From NCBI GenBank assembly GCA_034666705.1, contig JAXDLH010000090.1, positions 1 to 8,804 on the forward strand: DNA of 8,804 bases, written 5' to 3'. The notes under the pieces were generated by a model, which worked only from the letters and a program-made list of their open reading frames with translations, had not been told where the DNA came from and did not search any database. A program made the translations under genes and the position numbers. How positions within the stretch are numbered: the stretch's first letter is position 1; each line of letters starts with the position of its first letter. Shown in pieces: positions 1 through 6,280 of the stretch. This DNA comes from JAXDLH01 sp034666705. GTDB taxonomy: Bacteria; Chloroflexota; UBA6077; SHYK01.

Positions 1-215
1 CCGTTGCTTGTCGCGCAGGTGATGGTCCCACCAAAAGCGGTGGTACCGCCTGAGCCGTTGGGTACCGTGAAGGTCAGCGACCCGCTGGTGACGGTGCCAA
101 TCCCGATGCCGGGGTTGAACCCCCCGATGTCCGAGAAGCACGCGCCAGTACCGAGCGTGATGTCTTCTAGGCGTCCATAGATCGCCATACCCGGCGCCAT
201 ATAGGATCGTCTCAT
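1..215 (-). CDS. Lasso-type RiPP precursor peptide (A gene), 3' end cut by window edge
   Basis: This is probably the substrate of the four maturation genes just upstream. From the ATG at 215 the frame is open for 71 full codons to the window edge, with no stop. The N-terminus begins MRRSYMAPGMAIYG and fits the lasso leader pattern Y-x-x-P...G...T: Tyr5, Pro8, Gly14, Thr20. Leader peptidases normally cut two residues after the conserved Thr, which gives a core starting at Gly22 (GTGACFSD). Asp29 would then be core position 8 and could close an 8-residue macrolactam ring. Residues 22-71 hold 13 Gly and 10 Thr, two Cys (26 and 67) and no charged residue except Asp29. At 50 or more residues the post-leader part is much longer than usual lasso cores of about 15-30. 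The start at 215 was chosen because the leader motif sits right after it and a strong purine-rich ribosome binding site precedes it. An in-frame ATG at 323 is possible. Alternatively this could be a longer secreted or structural protein that uses a lasso-type leader. Confidence 0.72.
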   Translation of the reverse strand, partial: MRRSYMAPGMAIYGRLEDITLGTGACFSDIGGFNPGIGIGTVTSGSLTFTVPNGSGGTTAFGGTITCATSN

Positions 216-378
216 ATCATTATCACCCCCTCCCCCGGCCAAATCAGCCACGCGAGCGTCGGGCCTGGCCAACGCTGACTGTATCCCGTGGACGTTGCCG
301 CCCGGGACGTATTCTGGCTGCATGAGTTAGAGCTCCACGGAGGGAGCATTGAGACAACGCCAGTCTGGATGATGCGCT
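216..378 (-). other. Gap between cyclase gene and precursor gene
   Basis: This 163-nt stretch separates the cyclase stop from the preferred precursor start. It is the only sizeable gap downstream of the epimerase. In the precursor frame it is open from an ATG at 323, with an in-frame TAA two codons before that, so a 36-residue longer precursor is formally possible. That ATG has a moderate GGAG nine nt upstream. Two short inverted repeats are visible: a 5-bp stem at 332-336/343-347 with a 6-nt loop, and AGCGT/ACGCT at 255-259/272-276. Neither is followed by a T-run, so I do not call a terminator. I see no convincing -35/-10 pair, though a separate promoter for the precursor would make sense here. 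Confidence 0.5.
226..236 (-). promoter_or_regulatory. Strong ribosome binding site for the precursor gene
   Basis: The minus strand reads GGGGGAGGGGGTGAT, followed by AATGAT and the ATG at 215. The run resembles an extended Shine-Dalgarno sequence (close to AGGAGGTGAT) about 10 nt before the start. It is much richer in purines than the region before the cyclase start at 2370. That fits a substrate peptide needed in larger amounts than its enzymes, and it supports 215 over 323 as the start. Confidence 0.6.
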
Positions 379-2370
379 TCATACGAGCACCCCCTGACGT
401 TGCGTCGATGTACTTGCGGCCACGGTGTTAACCGTGACTCGTTGTAGTCGGGGAAGATTGAAGGTTTGAAGCCAGGTTTCCAGGTATAGGACGCGCATGA
501 CGTAAATGCTATCGAGGTCAAAGATACCGGCGCGCGATTTACCGAGTCTGTCCCAGAATCGCGGGCCATCCACGTAGCCCCGCGCAACCACCTCAGCCCG
601 CCTCGAAGGGCCGAACATGGCCTGGTACGCATCCCATCGGCGCTCGATTTCATGCAAGAAAAGCGAATTGAAGTTGGTTTTGTGCGTGCGTGTTCGCACG
701 CTCTCTGGGAGAACCCGCATCATGGAGCGGCGAAGGAGGAGCTTGGCCCCTCCATACAGAGGATCCATTGCATAGGGATTTGGCTGAGACAACTCCTCAG
801 CGGGAACGGCCAGCAAGAACTCATGCAATCGTCGATCACTGAACGGTCGTACCAGCTGCACCGGCGAAGCGCCAGCGGTCCACATCACTTCCGGCGGATA
901 GAGTGTGGCAAACATCTCTTCACGCTCGACCGAGGAGAAGCGTCGATTTTGCTCCGCGCCGAGGCGCATTGCCTCCTCTCGCTCCAGCAGGTCGTCACGC
1001 ATGCCTTCCGCGATCCAGGATGGCAGCAAGTCGGCACGCTCGTGCGCCAACTTGCGGCGCAGATACGCCGATCGCAAGGGCCGTTGCCACTGCACGGGGA
1101 GCAGCGGGAGCAGGCAATACAATGCAGCGATCTTTCGAAGACGTTCACCTGACGCCGCCCGATAAGCCTGGACCTCCCGCCACAGCGACTCAAATCGCCA
1201 GCGTCGTATCAGGCCGTCGAATGGGTGCAGCCACAGCCCGAAGCAGTTATCGCCGAGATGACCAGAAAGCAGGGTCCGGACACCGGCGCGCGCCGCCTCG
1301 GCAAGCACTAGGTCGACCTCTGCAACCGCTCGCACAGGTGCGGCAAGGAAACCGCTCGCTGTGGGCTCGAGCTGCGCAACACGATCGGCAACGAGAACTC
1401 GGTAGCTCTCGAACCCGCACTTCGCTTCCACATCATGGATGAATGCGCTCTCGTCGCAGTCCATGCCGGGGAAGACCATACCAAACGTCGCGAAGCCATG
1501 ATTTTCGGCTGCATCCTGCTGATAGAGCAGATGTGCCAAACAGACAATCGAAGCGGAATCGAGCCCGCCACTGAGCATGGCCCCGATCGGCCCCGCGGCG
1601 CGCAAGCGGGCGCCCAGTGCGACGCCAAACAGGCTAGCGAAATGTTGCAGGTATTCCGCGGGGCGACGGTAGCGGATCTCCCTCCGAGCGGTCAATTCCC
1701 AATACCGATGCAGGCGGTGCCCAGAAGCGTCTATGCTGAGGAGGTGTCCCGCTGGGACGGCAAATATACCCTCAAAGAACGTCGCATGCTGCTCCTGGTC
1801 GTTCCGGAACACTCGATACGGCGTGAGGTAGTCACGAATTCGCTCCTCGTTCGGCGCGATCGTGATGGCCGGGTCCTGTAAGAGTTGTTGGATTTCGGAG
1901 GCAGCGGCGAAGGTGTACTGATCGACGCGGTAGAAAAGCGACCGTTCGCCGCTTGTATCGCGCGCGCACACCAGCCGTTGGGTCCGCGGATCCCAGATGA
2001 CAAACGCAAAGTCGCCCAAAAGCCGAGGTGGAGCCTCCATGCCCCACGTCTCGTAGGCAAGCAAGATCAGATCGGCATCGCTGATGGTGGGTGAAAGCCC
2101 AGCGGCAAGCTCTGCAAGCAACTCCATCCGGTTGTCCAAGCGCGCATCGGCAACGATCACGCAGCCCGTTCGCGCACTGATCAATGGCTGCCGCTCGCGC
2201 TGCTCTTCCAGTGTGATTGCGGTCTTCCCGTATCCCAGCCCCACCGCAGGGTCTGTCCAGATGGCACATCCATCCAGCGCTCGGTGTGAAGCCGCGGCCA
2301 GCATCGCCTCGAGGGATTCTCGATCAATTGGACGACCGTCGCGGTGGTACAGGCACACGAGTCCACTCAT
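379..2370 (-). CDS. Lasso macrolactam synthetase (C protein, asparagine-synthetase-like)
   Basis: In lasso biosynthesis this ATP-dependent cytoplasmic enzyme adenylates the core Asp/Glu side chain and joins it to the freed N-terminal amine, closing the ring. The 663-aa protein has the two-domain class B asparagine synthetase layout. An N-terminal glutaminase-like domain spans roughly residues 1-210, with RLDNR at 77-81 and LLGDFAFVIWD at 117-127. The synthetase domain follows, with the PP-loop SGGLDS at 267-272 and SGHLGDN at 369-375. The glutaminase nucleophile Cys2 of true asparagine synthetases is Ser here (MSGLV), so glutamine-derived ammonia is not expected; this agrees with a cyclase that uses a peptide amine. 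The ATG at 2370 overlaps the kinase stop in an ATGA arrangement, pointing to translational coupling. The alternative is an ordinary amidotransferase-like asparagine synthetase, but the adjoining B1, B2 and kinase genes and the leader-bearing peptide downstream argue for a lasso cyclase. Confidence 0.88.
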   Translation of the reverse strand: MSGLVCLYHRDGRPIDRESLEAMLAAASHRALDGCAIWTDPAVGLGYGKTAITLEEQRERQPLISARTGCVIVADARLDNRMELLAELAAGLSPTISDADLILLAYETWGMEAPPRLLGDFAFVIWDPRTQRLVCARDTSGERSLFYRVDQYTFAAASEIQQLLQDPAITIAPNEERIRDYLTPYRVFRNDQEQHATFFEGIFAVPAGHLLSIDASGHRLHRYWELTARREIRYRRPAEYLQHFASLFGVALGARLRAAGPIGAMLSGGLDSASIVCLAHLLYQQDAAENHGFATFGMVFPGMDCDESAFIHDVEAKCGFESYRVLVADRVAQLEPTASGFLAAPVRAVAEVDLVLAEAARAGVRTLLSGHLGDNCFGLWLHPFDGLIRRWRFESLWREVQAYRAASGERLRKIAALYCLLPLLPVQWQRPLRSAYLRRKLAHERADLLPSWIAEGMRDDLLEREEAMRLGAEQNRRFSSVEREEMFATLYPPEVMWTAGASPVQLVRPFSDRRLHEFLLAVPAEELSQPNPYAMDPLYGGAKLLLRRSMMRVLPESVRTRTHKTNFNSLFLHEIERRWDAYQAMFGPSRRAEVVARGYVDGPRFWDRLGKSRAGIFDLDSIYVMRVLYLETWLQTFNLPRLQRVTVNTVAASTSTQRQGVLV

Positions 2371-3410
2371 GAGCCCACCAACTCTGCCAGCACGTGCGCA
2401 TAAACCCGCTCTTGCATCTCTTCCCCATCGGGATAGCGAAGCACGCGCACTGCGGCCTGCGAGACGAGGCGGGTGAGTGTAGGGAGGAGACGGGCCATGG
2501 CAGGCGTGGCCAAGTAGCTGCTCTGGGCAACATGGATGAGAATGGCCGCTATGCGCTCGCGCCCAGCCAGCGTAAGAGAAGTCACATCCACCGTTGCTTT
2601 GGCTGACGTAGCCTGGCGATCCAGGACATACAAGGCGCGCAATGGCGCGGGCTCTCGAGCCAGGGCGTAGGCGCCATCCAGCCAGACAACCTTCTTGTCG
2701 TCCGTCCGAGGAATAGACCGACCGCCATGAGCGGGCCCGAGCGCGTGGGTCGCCCCCGGCTCCCAGAGTTTGATAAATGATTCGCTCGGCCTGCCGTACA
2801 CGGTATTCTGGTGGGTCTCGAGCACGAGCATATCATCCGCAAGAAGTGCTGCACCGCGACGCACAAATGATGCCGCCATCGTCGACTTGCCTTGGCCTGA
2901 CGGACCGAGGAAACCGACTGCCCCATGAGGAGTCACCACCGCACTTCCGTGCAGCGTGGCATGTCCGAGCACATTCAGGACCACGCCGGCTATGGGACCG
3001 CACAGGGTCTGCCCGATGAAACGAACGTCGGCTCCCGGGGCAGGAAATACCTCGATGAGGCGAGCGTCAGGCGCGATGCGGAAACTGTGCCCGGCCCGGT
3101 ACCAGAACCACAGTCCATCAGGATATTGACCAGCGAGCAAGCCCTCTTGATCACGGTCCGATCCCGCCGGCCCCCTCCACAGAGAATCCAACACCTCCTC
3201 GGGAATGCCAGGCATTGGACGCGGCTGCCCTGCGCCGTAGCGGATCACCCACGACGGAACAGTCCCATCGCTCGGGTACAACCGCGGCAGCGGCAGCGGC
3301 ACGTTGCTCTGCACCGGCAGACCGCCGAGCACGTACCAACCAGTGTCGATAGCGCCACCGGCGCTTCGCGGAGCCACGTGTTCCAGGCCAGCGATGTTCT
3401 TTACTCCCAT
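2367..3410 (-). CDS. HPr-kinase-like lasso tailoring kinase (K)
   Basis: This 347-aa P-loop kinase resembles the C-terminal domain of HPr kinase/phosphorylase. Homologues in lasso clusters (the PadeK/ThcoK type) phosphorylate a Ser near the precursor C-terminus. Visible features, counted from the chosen start, are a variable N-terminal region of about 130 residues, LHGSAVV at 153-159, the Walker A loop GPSGQGKST at 169-177 and the ADD acidic pair at 191-193 (LLADDMLVL). The long N-terminal region without clear motifs may contact the substrate. The frame is open up to 3476, but the ATG at 3410 is preferred: AAGGA lies 5 nt upstream and the overlap with the peptidase gene falls from 76 to 10 nt. 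The gene overlaps the cyclase by 4 nt. The Ser/Thr-rich tail of the nearby precursor offers many possible acceptor residues. Kinase fold is clear; the peptide as substrate is inferred from context. Confidence 0.85.
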   Translation of the reverse strand: MGVKNIAGLEHVAPRSAGGAIDTGWYVLGGLPVQSNVPLPLPRLYPSDGTVPSWVIRYGAGQPRPMPGIPEEVLDSLWRGPAGSDRDQEGLLAGQYPDGLWFWYRAGHSFRIAPDARLIEVFPAPGADVRFIGQTLCGPIAGVVLNVLGHATLHGSAVVTPHGAVGFLGPSGQGKSTMAASFVRRGAALLADDMLVLETHQNTVYGRPSESFIKLWEPGATHALGPAHGGRSIPRTDDKKVVWLDGAYALAREPAPLRALYVLDRQATSAKATVDVTSLTLAGRERIAAILIHVAQSSYLATPAMARLLPTLTRLVSQAAVRVLRYPDGEEMQERVYAHVLAELVGS

Positions 3411-3925
3411 CGGAGTCCTTGGGTTCCAGCGCGAATGGTGCCCCGATCCGTCGCAAGACCATTGTCCCGGGCCCAAGTCGGAAAATTACCGTCGGCTTGC
3501 CGTAATGGTATGAATGCGGCGACCGCCTCCGGGCGGTCAAACACCGGCTGCCCGTCGATCTCGACCCAGGCATGTGCCTTCAACTCGCCTCGAGTCTTTC
3601 GCACTCCAATCCGCAACTCGCCAGGCATGTGCGCCTTTCGCAACCGTCGCCACAAAGCCAGTGAACAATGCAAACACTGCGCGCGCACGATGTGGTGCCG
3701 CGAGGCGATCTCGAGCCAGTGCGCATAGCGACGGGCGTGATCTATCTCCTGCGCGCTCGCTAGTGACGCGATTGGCGACGATAGCGCTTGGTCGCCAACT
3801 ACTTTTTGAAATCCGCGGAGTCGCAATGCGACGTCGACGGTCCCGAGAGCGACGTACGCCTCCAGGAACTGCAGACGGTCCTCGCCTGAAAGCCGCGCGA
3901 ACCGTTTAAGACCGCGAAGAAGCAT
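3401..3925 (-). CDS. Lasso leader peptidase B2 (transglutaminase-like cysteine protease)
   Basis: B2 proteins remove the leader from the lasso precursor once B1 has delivered it, cutting two residues after the conserved Thr. From the ATG at 3925 the protein has 174 aa, close to the family size plus a short C-terminal tail. The catalytic Cys is most likely Cys84 in RAQCLHCSLALWRRL (Cys87 is nearby). The His is His118 in KAHAWVEIDG, and Asp130 in VFDRPEA fits the third member of the triad. The spacing of the Cys region, the basic helix, the beta strand GELRIGVRK and AHAWVE is typical of the family. The N-terminal part (LLRGLKRFARLSGEDRLQFL) matches the usual amphipathic lead-in. The frame is open to 3985, but that start would overlap B1 by 80 nt; 3925 overlaps by 20 nt. 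The last 35 residues or so, after the catalytic core, are not recognised. Confidence 0.85.
   Translation of the reverse strand: MLLRGLKRFARLSGEDRLQFLEAYVALGTVDVALRLRGFQKVVGDQALSSPIASLASAQEIDHARRYAHWLEIASRHHIVRAQCLHCSLALWRRLRKAHMPGELRIGVRKTRGELKAHAWVEIDGQPVFDRPEAVAAFIPLRQADGNFPTWARDNGLATDRGTIRAGTQGLRWE
3416..3420 (-). promoter_or_regulatory. Ribosome binding site deciding the kinase start
   Basis: The minus strand reads AAGGA, then CTCCG, then the ATG at 3410. It lies inside the 3' end of the peptidase gene. It supports starting the kinase at 3410 and not at the longer open-frame start at 3476. Confidence 0.6.
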
Positions 3926-4268
3926 CGGTGTCGCCCTCGACGCGGATGAGGCCCTGGCGCTCAAGTCCTGCCAGGAAGTTGGCAACGTCTGCTCGCAACC
4001 GTGGCTCCTCCACCTCGTACTCTTCCAGTAAGAGCCGAGTCATCTCCACCTCCGAGACCCCCTGCTCCAGCAGTTGCCAAATCTGAGTTCCGATGCCGAC
4101 GAGCCCGAAATAGATTCCGCTTTCGACATCGAGCAGGACGGCCTCATCGTCGAGCTCGGCAGAGACTACTGAGTCGTTGACGACCCATCTCACTGCTTCA
4201 ATCTGCAATGCCCTTCCCTTTCTGTCTCCGTGCATCGTGAGCGGACTGTAGAGCTCTGCCGTAGTCAC
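3906..4268 (-). CDS. Lasso leader-binding protein B1 (PqqD-like RiPP recognition element)
   Basis: B1 is a small winged-helix protein that binds the YxxP part of the leader and brings the precursor to B2. The 120-aa product carries a PqqD-type core at about residues 30-112: VVSAELDDEAVLLDVESG (34-51), IYFGLVGIGTQIWQLL (52-67), then helices to GLERQGLIRV (101-110). The GTG at 4268 is taken as start because GGAGGAG stands 5 nt before it and the codon directly follows the acetyltransferase TAA. An ATG at 4235 would give 109 aa but has no visible ribosome binding site. The 3' end overlaps B2 by 20 nt. Separate B1 and B2 genes are the layout of many Gram-positive and other non-enterobacterial lasso clusters, unlike the fused McjB type. 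Confidence 0.87.
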   Translation of the reverse strand: MTTAELYSPLTMHGDRKGRALQIEAVRWVVNDSVVSAELDDEAVLLDVESGIYFGLVGIGTQIWQLLEQGVSEVEMTRLLLEEYEVEEPRLRADVANFLAGLERQGLIRVEGDTDASSRS

Positions 4269-5060
4269 TTATGCTCCTCCGCCAACACCGGCCGCGACGG
4301 GCCGGTATCGAATCGCGTCATTCGCCGATGCAGCTTCGTCCTTCCCGAACGGCTGGTCGCGCAAATCGCGCACGACCCGCGCCGGAATGCCAACCGCGAC
4401 GGTATGAGGCGGGACGTCCTTCGTCACCACTGCATTGGCACCGACGACTGCCCCCTCACCCACCCGGACACTATCCAGCACGGCCGCGCCGGCGCCGATC
4501 CAGGCGCCATCTTCGATCACAATGCCGTGCCCAGTTATGCCCTGGGAGATGACAGGCAGGTCGACATCGGAGAAGTTGTGGTTGACAGCCAGAATCTTGG
4601 CTCCGGGCGCGATGAGCACCGAATTCCCAATGGTCACGCCACCTTGACCTCGAATCACCACCGACTCGCCGATAAACGTTCCCTTGCCCACTTTGATGAA
4701 CGCGTGGGGAAGATCGCGGAAGTTGAAGACGTGCAACTCGGTGTGATGCATCACGCAGGTTCCCGCGCCCAACTCGATCCCATTCGGGCAGGCATGGAGG
4801 TAAACCCCTTCGTCCAGGAAGACATTCCGGCCCAGACGAATGTTGCGTGCATGGCGCAAGCGCACATGACTCTCAATCGCGGCCATGCCATCCATACGCA
4901 TCATCAACCGATACGCCATTCCCCGCAGGGCAATGCCGGGCAAGCCCGGTACAGTGCCCAGCACGGTCGTCAGCAGCCCCTGTAAAAGGTAGTCGCCCAG
5001 ACTGGGCGCCTGCCCACGTACGTAGTAGGCGAGCTGCTCGGCGATGCCGTGCCCATCCAT
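4269..5060 (-). CDS. Left-handed beta-helix O-acetyltransferase (WbbJ/galactoside acetyltransferase type)
   Basis: The product is expected to move an acetyl group from acetyl-CoA to a hydroxyl, usually on a sugar. The 263-aa protein starts with about 55 residues that include a hydrophobic, probably membrane-associated helix region (22-47). A long run of hexapeptide repeats follows from about residue 62 to 232 (for example IRLGRN, IELGAG, IKVGKG, VTIGNS, AWIGAG, AVVGAN). His161 in NHNFSD is the likely catalytic histidine, and the end VGIPARVV is the usual closing motif of the fold. The ATG at 5060 comes 2 nt after the epimerase stop; no good ribosome binding site is visible, so coupling is likely. 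The frame is open to 5141, but that would overlap the epimerase by 79 nt. The gene lies between the sugar epimerase and the lasso genes, so the acceptor could be exopolysaccharide, a sugar nucleotide intermediate or, speculatively, the lasso product. Confidence 0.82.
   Translation of the reverse strand: MDGHGIAEQLAYYVRGQAPSLGDYLLQGLLTTVLGTVPGLPGIALRGMAYRLMMRMDGMAAIESHVRLRHARNIRLGRNVFLDEGVYLHACPNGIELGAGTCVMHHTELHVFNFRDLPHAFIKVGKGTFIGESVVIRGQGGVTIGNSVLIAPGAKILAVNHNFSDVDLPVISQGITGHGIVIEDGAWIGAGAAVLDSVRVGEGAVVGANAVVTKDVPPHTVAVGIPARVVRDLRDQPFGKDEAASANDAIRYRPVAAGVGGGA
4274..4280 (-). promoter_or_regulatory. Ribosome binding site deciding the B1 GTG start
   Basis: The minus strand reads GGAGGAG, then CATAA, then GTG at 4268. 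The site sits in the last codons of the acetyltransferase gene. It supports the GTG start and suggests the two genes are translated from one message. Confidence 0.65.
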
Positions 5061-5062
5061 CT

Positions 5063-6040
5063 CTACGGCCACGCGGCGACCTCTTGAACCCGGGGCCGAA
5101 TTGGCGTCGGGACGACCTGCGCGTCGAGGTCGTCCCGACATGCTTCGACGGTCGCCCGAATCCCGTCGCGCAACGAGGTCACCGGCTCCCAGCCGATCTC
5201 CGCTCGCGCCAGCTTCGTTTCGAAACGAGCCGCACGAAGATCGCCAGCCCGGCGGGGCCCATGCCGGGGTGACACATTGACTCCGGTCTCATCGCAGAGC
5301 ACCCGATAGAGCTCGTTGACCGAGGTCCCGATGCCAGTCCCGATGCAGTAGCACCGGCCGTCGCCCGCCGTGGCTGCGAGCAGGTTCGCCCGTGCCACGT
5401 CACCCACGTACACATAATCACGTACTTGCTCGCCATCCCAGTGGATGACCGGCACCTGCTCCGTGAGGAGTTGGCGAATGAAGATGCTGACCACGCCGGC
5501 CTCGCCGAGCGAGTCCTGTCGAGGACCGTACACATTGCCGTACCGCAATGCGGTAAAGCCAAGACCGCGATCCAGTTGGTAATAGCGCAGGTAGTGCTCT
5601 GCCATGAACTTAGTAATGCCGTAGGGCGATTCAGGCCGCTGCGGATGCTCCTCGTCCATGGGCAAGCGCTCTGGGTTGCCGTACGTCGCCCCGGAAGAAG
5701 CAAAGACCACTTTCTTAACCCGGGCGGCCACGCAGGCCTCGAGCACGTTCAGAAGTCCGATGACGTTGACCTGCGCGTCGTACCGGGGATCATCGGTCGA
5801 TGCCTTCACGGACGCCTGGGCTGCCTCGTGAAACACGACGTCAGGCGACTCTTCGCGAAAAATATCTTCCAGGGCAGGATTGACGATGTCGATCTCATGG
5901 AACCGTGCGGCCGGATTGAGGTTCCGAAGCTTACCCGTCACCAGATTGTCCACCACGGCCACGTCGTGGCCCTCTGCCACCAGGAGATCGACGAGGTGGG
6001 AGCCAATAAATCCAGCCCCCCCGGTAACCAGCGCCTTCAT
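5063..6040 (-). CDS. NAD-dependent UDP-sugar 4-epimerase (GalE-like extended SDR)
   Basis: Enzymes of this group invert C4 of UDP-glucose, UDP-GlcNAc or a related sugar nucleotide with bound NAD in the cytoplasm, supplying glycan precursors. The 325-aa protein has the Rossmann nucleotide loop GGAGFIGS (7-14) and an acidic Asp31 at the end of the second strand for NAD. It also has the catalytic Ser116 region (FASSGATYGNP), the YGITK dyad (Tyr140, Lys144) and the substrate-side motif RYGNVYGPRQ (166-175). Length is normal. TAGGAG lies 7 nt before the ATG at 6040, giving a confident start. The gene appears to open a new translational unit after a 240-nt gap and is followed after 2 nt by the acetyltransferase. 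Sequence alone does not settle which sugar is used; a related dehydratase or decarboxylase is less likely. Confidence 0.88.
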   Translation of the reverse strand: MKALVTGGAGFIGSHLVDLLVAEGHDVAVVDNLVTGKLRNLNPAARFHEIDIVNPALEDIFREESPDVVFHEAAQASVKASTDDPRYDAQVNVIGLLNVLEACVAARVKKVVFASSGATYGNPERLPMDEEHPQRPESPYGITKFMAEHYLRYYQLDRGLGFTALRYGNVYGPRQDSLGEAGVVSIFIRQLLTEQVPVIHWDGEQVRDYVYVGDVARANLLAATAGDGRCYCIGTGIGTSVNELYRVLCDETGVNVSPRHGPRRAGDLRAARFETKLARAEIGWEPVTSLRDGIRATVEACRDDLDAQVVPTPIRPRVQEVAAWP

Positions 6041-6280
6041 TCAGTGACTCCTACGACTGTAGATGTTCGACATAATCCCCCGCCCCTCTAACGGAATGCG
6101 TAATGAACAGTTGCCCGCTGGTAACGAGTCGATCCTACGCTCAACTCGCATCATCGCGAGCATGGGCGCCGATTACCCCCTTCAGCCTGCGCATTTGCTG
6201 TGCTGCGAGTTTCCACTTATTCAATGGAGATCACGGCTTGAAGGAGTTGAGACGGCGTTGAGGGACTACCCCAGCACGGA
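6041..6280 (-). other. Gap between sugar-transferase-like gene and epimerase gene
   Basis: This 240-nt stretch holds no convincing gene. On the minus strand the longest start-to-stop frames I found by hand are about 17-21 codons and have no family resemblance. The only clear element is the ribosome binding site TAGGAG at 6048-6053 for the epimerase. A short stem (CTCGC and GCGAG around a 6-nt loop, near 6145-6162) has no T-run after it, so it is not called a terminator. A promoter for the downstream epimerase-to-cyclase operon would be expected here, but I cannot pick out a reliable -35/-10 pair. Confidence 0.5.
6048..6053 (-). promoter_or_regulatory. Ribosome binding site for the epimerase gene
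   Basis: The minus strand reads TAGGAG, then TCACTGA, then the ATG at 6040. It marks independent translation initiation after the 240-nt gap, in contrast to the coupled starts of the genes that follow. Confidence 0.6.

Noticed and set aside
22..57. Gly/Thr/Ser-rich segment as a tandem repeat
   Set aside because: The composition is biased but no repeat unit recurs at the DNA level in the visible part.
213..220. ATG at 220 as the precursor start
   Set aside because: It reads ATG ATA TGA and stops after two codons; it is out of frame with the leader. Start at 215 is used.
332..347. Inverted repeat GCTCC/GGAGC downstream of the cyclase gene as a terminator
   Set aside because: Only 5 bp of stem with no T-run after it in the direction of transcription; too weak to call.
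327..653. 108-codon minus-strand open frame over the end of the cyclase gene
   Set aside because: It overlaps the conserved C-terminal part of the cyclase in another frame and its protein has no recognisable motif; a shadow frame of GC-rich DNA.
652..1152. Plus-strand open frames across the cyclase gene (also at 903-1442, 1435-1881 and 2084-2476)
   Set aside because: All are antisense to the cyclase coding sequence, with no ribosome binding site or domain signal; products of codon bias.
2925..3728. 267-codon plus-strand open frame
   Set aside because: It lies opposite the kinase and B2 genes, which carry clear catalytic motifs; the plus-strand product is low-complexity, rich in Arg/Pro/Ser and unlike any family I know.
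4230..4985. 251-codon plus-strand open frame opposite the acetyltransferase
   Set aside because: The minus strand encodes a clear hexapeptide-repeat enzyme; the repeated hexapeptide codons alone can keep the opposite frame open.
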